Of a stretch of 60,764 nucleotides of DNA, positions 15,173 through 22,759 are shown piece by piece. Location of the stretch: contig NZ_JMHT01000080.1 in the NCBI RefSeq assembly GCF_001905655.1, positions 1 through 60,764 of the forward strand, given 5' to 3'. Source of the stretch: Mycobacterium sp. ST-F2 (GTDB lineage: Bacteria > Actinomycetota > Actinomycetes > Mycobacteriales > Mycobacteriaceae). Both the position numbers and the translations under genes were made by a program. The stretch's first letter is position 1. Every line of letters begins with the position of its first letter. The notes beneath the pieces are model-generated. The model worked only from the letters and a program-made list of their open reading frames with translations. It searched no databases and was not told where the DNA came from.

Positions 15173-17437
15173 CTTGAAGTTGCGTAGCCGCAAGCTGTTC
15201 GACACCACGAAGAACGACGAGAAGGCCATGGCCGCGCCCGCGATCAGCGGGTTGAGCAGGCCGGCCGCGGCCACCGGGATGGCCGCGATGTTGTAGCCGA
15301 ACGCCCACACCAGGTTCATCTGGATGGTCCGCATGGTCGCCTTGGCCAGGTCCAGCGCCTGCGGCACCGAATCCAGGCTGTCGCGCACCAGGATGATGTC
15401 GGCCGCACCGATCGCGACGTCGGTGCCGCGGCCGATGGCCAACCCCAGATCCGAGCAGGCCAGTGCCGGACCGTCGTTGATGCCGTCGCCCACCATGGCG
15501 ACCATGCGACCGCGGTCGCGCAACTGCTGGATGACGTCGACCTTGCCGTCCGGCAGCACGTCGGCGATGACGTCGTCGATACCGACCGCGGCACCCACCG
15601 CGGCGGCGGCCGCGGGGTTGTCACCCGTCAGCAGGATGGTCTTGAGCCCACGCTCGTGCAGGGCGGCGATGGCACCGGCGGCCGATTCGCGGACCGCGTC
15701 GGCGACCGCGATGGCACCGCACAGCTCGTCGTCGACCGCGACGAAAACGACCGTCTCCCCACGGCATTCGGCGCTGCGGCGCGCCTCGGCAAGGGGCGCG
15801 GGCACGGCGGTGCGGCCGGCGACCCAGGACGGCTTGCCGATGCGCACCTCGCGCTCCCCCACGGCGCCGACGACGCCGCGGCCGGCAGCGGCCTGGAAAT
15901 CGGTCACGGGCTCGTGGTCCGGTGCTGACGTGGTGATGGCGACCGCGACCGCGTGCTCGGACGCCGACTCCACCGCCGCGGCGAGGGCCAGGACGTCGTC
16001 GCACCGCCAGCCATCGGCAGCGGTGATCGCGGTGACGGCCAGGTGCCCGGTGGTCAGGGTGCCGGTCTTGTCGAAGACGACGGTGTCGACCGCGCGGATG
16101 GCCTCGAGCGACCGGTGGCCCTTGAGGAAGATGCCGAGCTGGGCGCCGCGTCCGGACGCCACCATCATGGCCGTCGGCGTGGCCAGGCCCAGCGCGCACG
16201 GGCAGGCGATGACCAGGACCGCGAGCGCGCACGCGAACACCTTGTCGGGGCCGGCGCCGGCCAGGGCCCAGCCCAGCGCGGTCAGCGCGGCGATACCGAA
16301 GACGCAGGGCACGAACACCGAGGAGATGCGGTCGGCCAGGCGCTGCGACTCGGCTTTCTGGGCCTGCGCTTCCTCGACCAGGCGCACCATCCCGGCGAAC
16401 TGGGTGTCGGCGCCGACGGCCGCGGCCTCGACGATCAGGCGGCCGTCGAGCACGATGGTGCCGCCGATGACGCTGCTGCCCGGAGTGGCCCGGACCGGTT
16501 TGGCCTCACCGGTCATGACGCTGGTGTCGACCGCGGCAGAGCCTTCGACGACCAGGCCGTCGGCCGCGATGGTCTGGCCGGGGCGCACGACGAACTTCTG
16601 CCCTTCGGCGAGTTCCTCGGCGGGGATGACCATCTCGGTGCCGTCGGCCAGCAGGATCGTGACGTTCTTGGCGCTCAGCGCGGCGAGCGCCCGCAGCGCA
16701 CTGCCGGCCTTGGACTTGGCGCGGGCCTCGAAGTAGCGGCCCGCCAGCACGAACACCGTGACGCCCGCGGCCACCTCGAAGTAGATCGCGTCGCTGCCGG
16801 CCAGGGCCTGCCAGATGCCGGTGGTGACGGTGGCGTGGTGCCCGACGAACATCGTGTAGAGCGACCACACCGTCGCGGCCGTCACGCCGACGGAGATCAG
16901 CGTCTCCATGGAGACCGCGCGGTTGCGGGCGTTGCGCAGCGCCACCCGGTGGAACGGCCAGGCCGCCCAGGTCACGACGGGCAGGGCCAGCGCAGTCAGG
17001 ATCCACTGCCAGCCCGTGATGCGGGTGCTGGGCACAACGGCGAACATCACCGACAGGTCGGCGAGCGGAACGAACAGCACCGCGGCCACCAGCAGGCGGC
17101 GCAGCAGGTACCGGGCGTGCGAGAGGTCCTCGTCATCGCGGTCCCCGGCGGTCACCCCAGAACGGGGTTCGGCGTCGTAGCCGGCCTTGCGGATCGCGTC
17201 ACACAGCTCGGAATCGGCAATCTCGGGGAGCGCATCGACCGTGGCCACGCGGGTGCCGAAGTTCACCGAGGCGCGGACGCCCGGCATCTTGTTGAGCGTC
17301 CGCTCGACCCGCGCAGAACAGGCGCCACACGTCATGCCGGTCACGTCGAGCTGCACCCGGCGCACCGAAGCGCCGTCGGCGGCAGTGGCATCAGGGGCAG
17401 CGTCGACCGCGCTACCAACCACTGTGCTGGCCGTCAT
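15170..17437 (-). CDS. ctpB: Copper-transporting P1B-type ATPase, CtpB/CtpA/CtpV group
   Basis: A 755-residue P1B-1 ATPase. It has one N-terminal heavy-metal domain with GMTCGAC (Cys37, Cys40), membrane helices, actuator-domain MTGEAKPV, the intramembrane CPC of IACPCALGLATPTAMMVASG (Cu(I) type), phosphorylation site DKTGTLTTG, and hinge MVGDGINDGPAL. The late helices carry FGYNIAAIPVAAAGLLNP, the N/Y and M/S pattern of copper pumps. The gene is convergent with an Rv0102-type gene and divergent from sigC. In M. tuberculosis ctpB also faces Rv0102, hence the symbol, although CtpA and CtpV are close relatives. The start is one of two tandem ATGs (17440/17437) just after AGGAGG; I use the second for spacing. 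Confidence 0.9.
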   Translation of the reverse strand: MTASTVVGSAVDAAPDATAADGASVRRVQLDVTGMTCGACSARVERTLNKMPGVRASVNFGTRVATVDALPEIADSELCDAIRKAGYDAEPRSGVTAGDRDDEDLSHARYLLRRLLVAAVLFVPLADLSVMFAVVPSTRITGWQWILTALALPVVTWAAWPFHRVALRNARNRAVSMETLISVGVTAATVWSLYTMFVGHHATVTTGIWQALAGSDAIYFEVAAGVTVFVLAGRYFEARAKSKAGSALRALAALSAKNVTILLADGTEMVIPAEELAEGQKFVVRPGQTIAADGLVVEGSAAVDTSVMTGEAKPVRATPGSSVIGGTIVLDGRLIVEAAAVGADTQFAGMVRLVEEAQAQKAESQRLADRISSVFVPCVFGIAALTALGWALAGAGPDKVFACALAVLVIACPCALGLATPTAMMVASGRGAQLGIFLKGHRSLEAIRAVDTVVFDKTGTLTTGHLAVTAITAADGWRCDDVLALAAAVESASEHAVAVAITTSAPDHEPVTDFQAAAGRGVVGAVGEREVRIGKPSWVAGRTAVPAPLAEARRSAECRGETVVFVAVDDELCGAIAVADAVRESAAGAIAALHERGLKTILLTGDNPAAAAAVGAAVGIDDVIADVLPDGKVDVIQQLRDRGRMVAMVGDGINDGPALACSDLGLAIGRGTDVAIGAADIILVRDSLDSVPQALDLAKATMRTIQMNLVWAFGYNIAAIPVAAAGLLNPLIAGAAMAFSSFFVVSNSLRLRNFK

Positions 17438-17520
17438 CATCCTCCTATTGTCCCCGCCAGAGCCGTCCTCCCAAAAATTGGTCGGACGTGCCCGGCTGTG
17501 AGTTCCCGGCAACCGTCACA

Positions 17521-17526
17521 TAGGGT
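17521..17526 (+). promoter_or_regulatory. -10 element of sigC
   Basis: TAGGGT lies 6 nt before the GTG at 17533, a SigA-like -10 with leaderless layout. I see no clear SigC-type promoter here, so autoregulation is not supported by sequence. Confidence 0.55.
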
Positions 17527-17532
17527 CGGGCC

Positions 17533-18087
17533 GTGAGCAGCCGCGGCGACGACGACGAGGTGACCCGCCTCGCACTGGCGGCAGGCCGCGGCGATCGCGC
17601 CGCATTGGAGCAGTTCATCAAGGCTACTCAGCGCGATGTCTGGCGCACCGTCGCCTATCTCGACGAGCCCGGTAGCGCCGACGATCTGACCCAGGAAACC
17701 TACCTGCGGGCCCTCGGCTCGCTGCCCCGGTTCCGCGGCCGGTCGACCGCCCGCACCTGGCTGTTGTCGATTGCGCGCCGCGTCGTCGTCGACCACATCA
17801 GGCGCAAGCAGTGCCGGCCGCGCAGCAGTGCGGCCATCGAGCCCGAGACCGTCATCGACATGCAGCAGCCGACCGCCCGGTTCGAGGACATCGTCGAAAT
17901 CCGGATGCTGCTCGACGGCGTGGACTCCGACCGCCGGGAAGCCCTGCTGCTGACCCAGGTACTCGGCCTGTCCTACGCCGAGGCCGCCGAAATCTGCGGC
18001 TGCCCTGTCGGCACCATCCGCTCCCGGGTCGCCCGCGCCCGCGACGACCTGCTGCGCGCGGGGAACCAAGACCAGAGCGCGGGCTGA
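17533..18087 (+). CDS. sigC: ECF RNA polymerase sigma factor SigC
   Basis: A 184-residue two-domain ECF sigma factor. Region 2 contains EQFIKATQRDVWRTVAYL and DDLTQETYLRAL (2.1-2.2 core-binding) and TARTWLLSIARRVVVDHIRR (2.3-2.4). Region 4 contains REALLLTQVLGLSYAEAAE and GCPVGTIRSRVARARDDLL, the -35 reading helix-turn-helix. The sequence follows M. tuberculosis SigC (Rv2069) closely. There is no C-terminal extension and no adjacent anti-sigma gene. In M. tuberculosis SigC lies elsewhere and has been tied to copper acquisition genes next to Rv0102-ctpB; here it is physically embedded among copper genes, which backs that link. Confidence 0.95.
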   Translation: MSSRGDDDEVTRLALAAGRGDRAALEQFIKATQRDVWRTVAYLDEPGSADDLTQETYLRALGSLPRFRGRSTARTWLLSIARRVVVDHIRRKQCRPRSSAAIEPETVIDMQQPTARFEDIVEIRMLLDGVDSDRREALLLTQVLGLSYAEAAEICGCPVGTIRSRVARARDDLLRAGNQDQSAG

Positions 18088-18099
18088 GCGGAGTTGGGT

Positions 18100-18558
18100 T
18101 TGTCCACCCGCCATGCGATCGACCTCGAGCACACCCTGAGCGCCATCGGGCGCCGGGTGTTCGACGAGGTCTGGATCGGTCCGGCCCGCCGCTACCCCAC
18201 CGCCGCCGCGGTCGTGGTGCTGGCGGTGTCCGCCGGCGTCTGCTGGTCCGAAACTCACCGGTGGGTGCTGAAGGTCGTCGCCATCCTGTTCTCCCTGGCC
18301 GCAGCGACCTCGGCAACGGCACTGTGGCGCAAGCGTTTTCGCGTGTGCTGCGTGGCGCTGTACCTGTCGGGAGTAGCCACGGCGGCAGGTTTCGGCGCGG
18401 TCTGGTGGTGCCAGACGTCGCCGGCCCGGGTCGCCGTGTGGTGGCCGCTGGCCGGTTTTGTGGCCGCCGCGGTCCTGGCCGTCTGCTGGCTCGGTGTGGC
18501 GCTGACGCCGCTGGACCGATCACAACCCGACATGCGGGCCAAGGCGTCCGGGAACTGA
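18100..18558 (+). CDS. Cys/Trp-rich four-helix membrane protein after sigC
   Basis: I do not recognise a named family. The 152-residue protein has a short basic N-terminal domain (to about residue 32) and four hydrophobic segments. Five Cys lie in or at the helices, mostly next to Trp: Cys48-Trp, Cys83-Cys84, Trp-Trp-Cys104 and Cys129-Trp. There is no zinc finger. It begins 12 nt after the sigC stop. The TTG at 18100 has GGAG 6 nt upstream; TTG 18094 is the alternative. Co-transcription with sigC suggests a redox or metal-sensing membrane partner or a copper carrier, but this is inference from position and Cys content only. Confidence 0.7.
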   Translation: MSTRHAIDLEHTLSAIGRRVFDEVWIGPARRYPTAAAVVVLAVSAGVCWSETHRWVLKVVAILFSLAAATSATALWRKRFRVCCVALYLSGVATAAGFGAVWWCQTSPARVAVWWPLAGFVAAAVLAVCWLGVALTPLDRSQPDMRAKASGN

Positions 18559-18586
18559 ACCCGGGTTTCATCCGACCAATAACACC

Positions 18587-19144
18587 GTGATCGCCGATTC
18601 CGCCCTGCGCTGGGCGCTGACCGCCGTGTTCGCGGTGGCGGCGCTGCTGTTCGTGGGCGCCGGCCGGGGCATCGGGCAGCAGCGCGGCATCGGGGCGCTG
18701 CACGCGCTGGCGTCGGTCGCCATGATCGCGATGCTGTGGCCGGCCGGTATGCGGGTGTCCCCGCTGGTGTACGTCCTGGTGTTCACGGCCGTCGCGCTCT
18801 ACTTCGCCTATCTGGCGCTGTTCGGATTCGAGCTGCCACACCCCGTCTACCACTGCGCGATGATGGCCGCGATGGCCCTCATGGGCCTGCTGATGGGGCC
18901 GAACGCCGGGCTTCCGGTCGCCACGGCGCAGGCCTCCGGTCACCACAGCGCGCATCTCGGCCACGGCGCCGTCGCCGTCACTCCCCCGACGTGGCTCGTC
19001 GTCGTGTGCACCGTGCTGGCTGCTGCGTTCTGCCTGGCCGCCTTGTGGTGGTTCTACCTGCTGGTGCGCGGGCCGAAGCGCCCGTACGCCGACCTGCTCA
19101 TGGCACTCGGAATGAGCGCCGCCTTCGCCGTCATGGCCGTCTGA
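18587..19144 (+). CDS. DUF5134 membrane protein, second copy, His-rich loop
   Basis: A 185-residue paralogue of the protein at 11036-11680: both begin with Ile-Ala-Asp, share the helix ending WPAGM, and share YHxxMMxAMA. About five to six membrane segments are predicted. The loop at residues 117-126 (ASGHHSAHLGH) has four His in place of the His/Met loop of the other copy, suggesting a different metal preference (for example Cu(II) rather than Cu(I)). The GTG at 18587 follows the preceding gene by 28 nt. It lies in the sigC-led operon. Confidence 0.78.
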   Translation: MIADSALRWALTAVFAVAALLFVGAGRGIGQQRGIGALHALASVAMIAMLWPAGMRVSPLVYVLVFTAVALYFAYLALFGFELPHPVYHCAMMAAMALMGLLMGPNAGLPVATAQASGHHSAHLGHGAVAVTPPTWLVVVCTVLAAAFCLAALWWFYLLVRGPKRPYADLLMALGMSAAFAVMAV

Positions 19145-19163
19145 CCCCTACCGAGAGGACAAC

Positions 19164-19859
19164 ATGCCCAAGCTGTTTCAGACTTTCGCCGCCCTCACCG
19201 GGACGGTTGGCTGCGCCGTCGCGCTGGCCGCACCAGCCGCCGCCCACGTCAAGGTGACCGGCGACGCCACCCAGGGCGGCTGGGGCGTGCTGAACTTCCG
19301 CGTCCCGACCGAGTCGGACACCGCGTCCACCACCGCATTGCTGGTCGTGTTGCCCGACGACCAGCCGATCATCTCGGTCAGCACCCAGCAGAAGGCGGGC
19401 TGGACGGCCACGCTCACCAAGAAGAAGCTGCCCACGCCGCAGAAGGACGACGACGGCGCCGAGGTCACCGAATACGTCTCGTCGGTCGAGTGGAAGGCCA
19501 CCGGCCCGGACGCCGCCATCCCGCCGCACCAGTTCAACGTCTTCGCCATCTCGGCGGGCCCGCTGCCCAAGACCAACACGCTGTCGCTGCCCGCCGTCCA
19601 GACCTACAGCGACGGCAAGTCCGTGAACTGGAACGAGAAGGCCACCCCGGGACAGGCCGAGCCCGAGCATCCGGCACCGACCCTGCACCTGAAGCCCGCC
19701 GGCGGCGGCGACCACCACCAGCCCGCCGCCGCCCCGGCACCCGCGGCACCGGCATGGCCGGGCCTGACGGCACTGGCCGTGTCGGTCGTCGCACTGCTGC
19801 TGGGCATCGCTAACCTGGCATCTTCCCGACGAAAGACGACGTCACGACCAGAGAACTGA
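19164..19859 (+). CDS. YcnI-like periplasmic copper protein (DUF1775)
   Basis: A 231-residue exported protein. A signal peptide (residues 1-27, ending AAPAAA) is predicted to expose His28 as the new N-terminus (HVKVTGDATQGGWGVLNFRV). In the YcnI family an N-terminal His with a conserved Trp binds Cu(II). The DUF1775 domain runs to about residue 170. Then a Pro/Ala/His linker (GGGDHHQPAAAPAPAAP) leads to a single C-terminal membrane anchor (about 199-220). The ATG has GAGAGG upstream. The stop overlaps the next gene by 4 bp, so YcnI and the CopC-CopD protein are coupled, as in the ycnKJI locus of Bacillus. Confidence 0.9.
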   Translation: MPKLFQTFAALTGTVGCAVALAAPAAAHVKVTGDATQGGWGVLNFRVPTESDTASTTALLVVLPDDQPIISVSTQQKAGWTATLTKKKLPTPQKDDDGAEVTEYVSSVEWKATGPDAAIPPHQFNVFAISAGPLPKTNTLSLPAVQTYSDGKSVNWNEKATPGQAEPEHPAPTLHLKPAGGGDHHQPAAAPAPAAPAWPGLTALAVSVVALLLGIANLASSRRKTTSRPEN

Positions 19860-21295
19860 GACCGCTCGCAGCGCTTCTCGCGGCCCTGCTCGCGCTGCTG
19901 CTGCCCGCTCCCCTCGCACACGCGCACGCCGTCCTGGTCTCCAGCGATCCGGTCGACGGCGCCACCCTGCCGTCGTCGCCGGCCCAGGTCACCCTGACGT
20001 TCGATGAACCAGTCCGCCTGATTCCCGGTGCGGTACAGGTGATTTCGGCCACCGGAGCCAAGGTCGACCGGGGCGTCCGGGCGCAGCCCGGCAACACCGC
20101 CATCGAGCTGAGCCTGCCGCCGAACCTGCCGCGCGGCAGCTACACCGCCACCTGGCGGCTGATGTCGGCCGACGGCCACGAAGTGTCCGGTTCGGTGAGT
20201 TTCGGGGTGCAACAGGCGGCCGACGCACCGCCGGAATCGCGTCCCGTTGCCTCGTCGTCAACGGCGTCCGATGTGGCCCGCGGCCTGCGGTACGCCGGTC
20301 TGGCCTTGTGTCTCGGCGTACTCGCTGCGGGCCGGCTCGTGTGGGGCTGGGCGCTTGCGCTGCGCCGGACCCGCATCCTGGCCGGCCTCGGCGGGGTCCT
20401 GCTGGCCGCGGCGACCGCCATCGACGTCCTCACCACCGGAGGAGATACCCAGCTCTACCTCCAGGCGGTCCTACTCGCCCTACTGGCGGCGACCCTCCGC
20501 GCCGGCACCCCGCTGTTCCTCTCGATCGCGACGGCGCTCGCGGTCACCGTCGCCCGCTCCGGGCACGCCGCGGCCGGGCCCGACCCGTGGTTCGCCACCG
20601 CCGTCACGACCGTGCACCTGCTGGCGATGGCGCTGTGGCTCGGTGGACTGTGCGTGCTGGCGCTCGTCGTGCTGCCCGCCCGCCGGACCGACGAGCTGCA
20701 GCGCTGGTCTCGCGTGGCGTTCGGCTGCGTCGCGGCGGTGCTGCTCAGCGGCGAATATCAGGCGTGGCGGCAGGTGTCGCCCATCGAGTCGCTGTGGACG
20801 ACCGGCTACGGAATGGCGTTGTGCGCCAAGGTCTTCCTGGTGACGCTCATGGTCGCCCTGGCGTATCTGGGCCGACGCCGGCTCACCCCGCAACGGCTGC
20901 GACGCACCGTGCCGCTGGAAACCGCGCTCGCAGTGCTGGTGCTGCTGATGACGACGGTGCTGACCGGTGAGCCGCCGGCCCGCACCACCTACGGCCCCGA
21001 GCTCACCGCCACCGCCGCGCTCGATGAGGGCCGGCAGGCGCAGGTGCATCTCGACACCACGCGGCACGGCGCCATCCCGATCGACGTCGCGGTGCCCGGC
21101 GCCACCGGGTTGCGCGGCACGCTGTCCAGCAGCGACATCGCCGCGCTGCCGGTGCGGTTCACCGCGGGGCCCGACGGCCGGTGGCACAGCACCTACGCGA
21201 CCGCGCCGCGGCCCGGGCTGTGGACACTGCAGCTGACGGTGCAGTTCGGCCCGAACGACGCCGCCGCCACCAGCGTGCCGTTCCGGGCCTGGTGA
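19856..21295 (+). CDS. CopC-CopD fusion copper importer (YcnJ-like), apparent CTG start
   Basis: A 479-residue fusion. The N-terminal signal (RPLAALLAALLALLLPAPLA) is followed by His-Ala-His, giving an N-terminal Cu(II)-binding His for the CopC domain (HAVLVSSDPVDGATLPSSP, LTFDEPVRL, MSADGHEVSGS). After a linker come about eight membrane segments of CopD and a C-terminal outer domain (from about 375). CopCD/YcnJ proteins import copper. No ATG, GTG or TTG exists between the last in-frame stop (19811) and codon 62, so initiation at CTG 19856 is proposed; it overlaps the YcnI stop as CTGA. ATC at 19820 is the only other option. Confidence 0.85.
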   Translation: MRPLAALLAALLALLLPAPLAHAHAVLVSSDPVDGATLPSSPAQVTLTFDEPVRLIPGAVQVISATGAKVDRGVRAQPGNTAIELSLPPNLPRGSYTATWRLMSADGHEVSGSVSFGVQQAADAPPESRPVASSSTASDVARGLRYAGLALCLGVLAAGRLVWGWALALRRTRILAGLGGVLLAAATAIDVLTTGGDTQLYLQAVLLALLAATLRAGTPLFLSIATALAVTVARSGHAAAGPDPWFATAVTTVHLLAMALWLGGLCVLALVVLPARRTDELQRWSRVAFGCVAAVLLSGEYQAWRQVSPIESLWTTGYGMALCAKVFLVTLMVALAYLGRRRLTPQRLRRTVPLETALAVLVLLMTTVLTGEPPARTTYGPELTATAALDEGRQAQVHLDTTRHGAIPIDVAVPGATGLRGTLSSSDIAALPVRFTAGPDGRWHSTYATAPRPGLWTLQLTVQFGPNDAAATSVPFRAW

Positions 21296-21301
21296 CCTGA
21301 A

Positions 21302-21796
21302 CTAACGAGGCGCCGTCATCATCTCGGCGATCAGCCGGTAGCGGTTCAGGTTGTGGCGCGCGTCGACCAACGCATCGTGCGAATCGCGGGGCCGCGGTGG
21401 CATCCGCGGGCTGCCGCAGTCCTCCCAGAACTGCCGCAGCTCCCGCGTGAAGCGCGGCATGGCCGGCGGCAGGTCGGCCATGGGCCCCCACAGCTGGCAC
21501 AGCACCACGTGGTCATAGGCACCGACCCAGGCCCACAGTTCGATCGGCTCGTCGCCGTCGATGTCGAAGAAGTCCTCGAGCTCCGAGCGGATCTGCCGGC
21601 GCGACCGCCACACCTGCGACGACGGCGACGGCAGCTTCGGCAGCACGTTCTTGCGCACCCAGGAGCCCGCCCGGTCGGGGTCGAACTCCGAGGACACGGC
21701 GTAGTACTCGCGTCCGTCCTCGGCGGCCACACCGATCGAGATCAGGTCGATGGTGCGGCCGTCGTCGATGAACTCGGTGTCGTAGAAGAACTTCAT
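21302..21796 (-). CDS. 3'-5' exoribonuclease, Rv2179c family (RNase AS)
   Basis: A 164-residue DEDDh exonuclease. Seen: FYDTEFIDDG (Asp6, Glu8), the middle Asp in WVGAYDHVVLCQLWG, and the HDALVDARHNLNRY end motif with catalytic His and Asp. The M. tuberculosis enzyme degrades the poly(A)-like 3' end of RNA. It starts immediately after the stop of the upstream membrane gene, with no gap, so the two are in one operon. The DEDDh set is complete. Confidence 0.93.
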   Translation of the reverse strand: MKFFYDTEFIDDGRTIDLISIGVAAEDGREYYAVSSEFDPDRAGSWVRKNVLPKLPSPSSQVWRSRRQIRSELEDFFDIDGDEPIELWAWVGAYDHVVLCQLWGPMADLPPAMPRFTRELRQFWEDCGSPRMPPRPRDSHDALVDARHNLNRYRLIAEMMTAPR

Positions 21797-22699
21797 TCAG
21801 GCAACCACTTCATTAACGTCAGAGGGCGTTCGGTCCGGCGGCGCGGGCGCCGCATGGATCTCGCGGTCGAGCTGTTGGTCAACGGCCGCGTCGTCGGGAA
21901 ACTTTGGCATACCGGCGATCGCATCCTGTAACCACAGCTTGGCGCGGACCACCGGCCGGCGCAGCCACCGCTCGCGCTCGAGCGCCTTGTGCATCTTGCG
22001 AGGGCGGCTGGTGTAGCGCCAACGCGCCCACGGCGCATGCGGCCGCGACAGCCGAATGGCACCGATGACCAGCAGCGGTGTGATGAACATCCCAATCAGG
22101 CCGGTCCACACCTTGCCCTTGAACAGCACGATGACAGCCAGCGCCAGGGTGCCCAGCGCCAGCGCCACCACCATGACCCGGGCGCCGACATCCTGGTCGT
22201 CGCGCCAGACCGTGATGTCGAAGAACGACAACGGGTTGAACCCCAGGACCAGCAGCCCCGCCACCGCGACCGCGACGAACACCGCGTCCACCGAGGTGCG
22301 GCCGTCCTCGGCCCAGTACACGTCCGACAGGTGCAGGATCAGCGCGAACTCGTCGAGGACCAGTGCCGCACCGATACCGAAAAAGATTGCCGCCACCGTG
22401 AATTCGGGGACACCGCCGTCGACCGCGAGGGTCACCATGGTCACCCCGGACACCATCACCAGCACAACGCCGATCACCACGTGGTGGATGTGCAGCCCGC
22501 CGTGACCGATGTTGCGCGGCTGCCACCACTTGCGCGGCGCCGGGTTGTCGGCGTGGGCCCGGATATACCGGACCACGGTGCGGGTGACGAAAAACGTCAG
22601 GATGAACGCAATCAGGCACCACAACAGCGGCAGCCGCCCACTGGATACGAACTCCGTAGGTAAGGGCGACCGCACGGGCAGAAACTTACGCCCGTGCAT
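21797..22699 (-). CDS. Conserved integral membrane protein (Rv2180c family)
   Basis: A 300-residue protein, function unknown. About six membrane segments begin at residue 20. A conserved stretch PRNIGHGGLHIHHVVIGVVLV carries three His at the start of a helix, and VLDEFALILHLSDVYW follows further on. A basic, cytoplasmic C-terminal third (KMHKALERERWLRRP) ends the protein. The ATG at 22699 is one choice; GTG 22708 or ATG 22723 are close alternatives. The His cluster could bind metal or haem, but nothing else supports that. It is divergent from the LM/LAM mannosyltransferase gene. Confidence 0.82.
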   Translation of the reverse strand: MHGRKFLPVRSPLPTEFVSSGRLPLLWCLIAFILTFFVTRTVVRYIRAHADNPAPRKWWQPRNIGHGGLHIHHVVIGVVLVMVSGVTMVTLAVDGGVPEFTVAAIFFGIGAALVLDEFALILHLSDVYWAEDGRTSVDAVFVAVAVAGLLVLGFNPLSFFDITVWRDDQDVGARVMVVALALGTLALAVIVLFKGKVWTGLIGMFITPLLVIGAIRLSRPHAPWARWRYTSRPRKMHKALERERWLRRPVVRAKLWLQDAIAGMPKFPDDAAVDQQLDREIHAAPAPPDRTPSDVNEVVA

Positions 22700-22759
22700 G
22701 CGTGTCACTGCCCCGCAGGGCATCGACGCGCCGGTCCCCCCGATAGGCTGTCCGGCGAG

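Noticed and set aside
17483..17507. GGGAAC...CGTCCG on the minus strand ahead of ctpB as a SigC-type promoter
   Set aside because: The spacing is 13 bp, shorter than the 16-20 bp reported for SigC promoters, and the -35 match is partial.
15324..17536. Two long plus-strand frames opposite the copper ATPase gene
   Set aside because: They are composition-driven shadows of a GC-rich gene without recognisable domains; the opposite strand has a full P-type ATPase.
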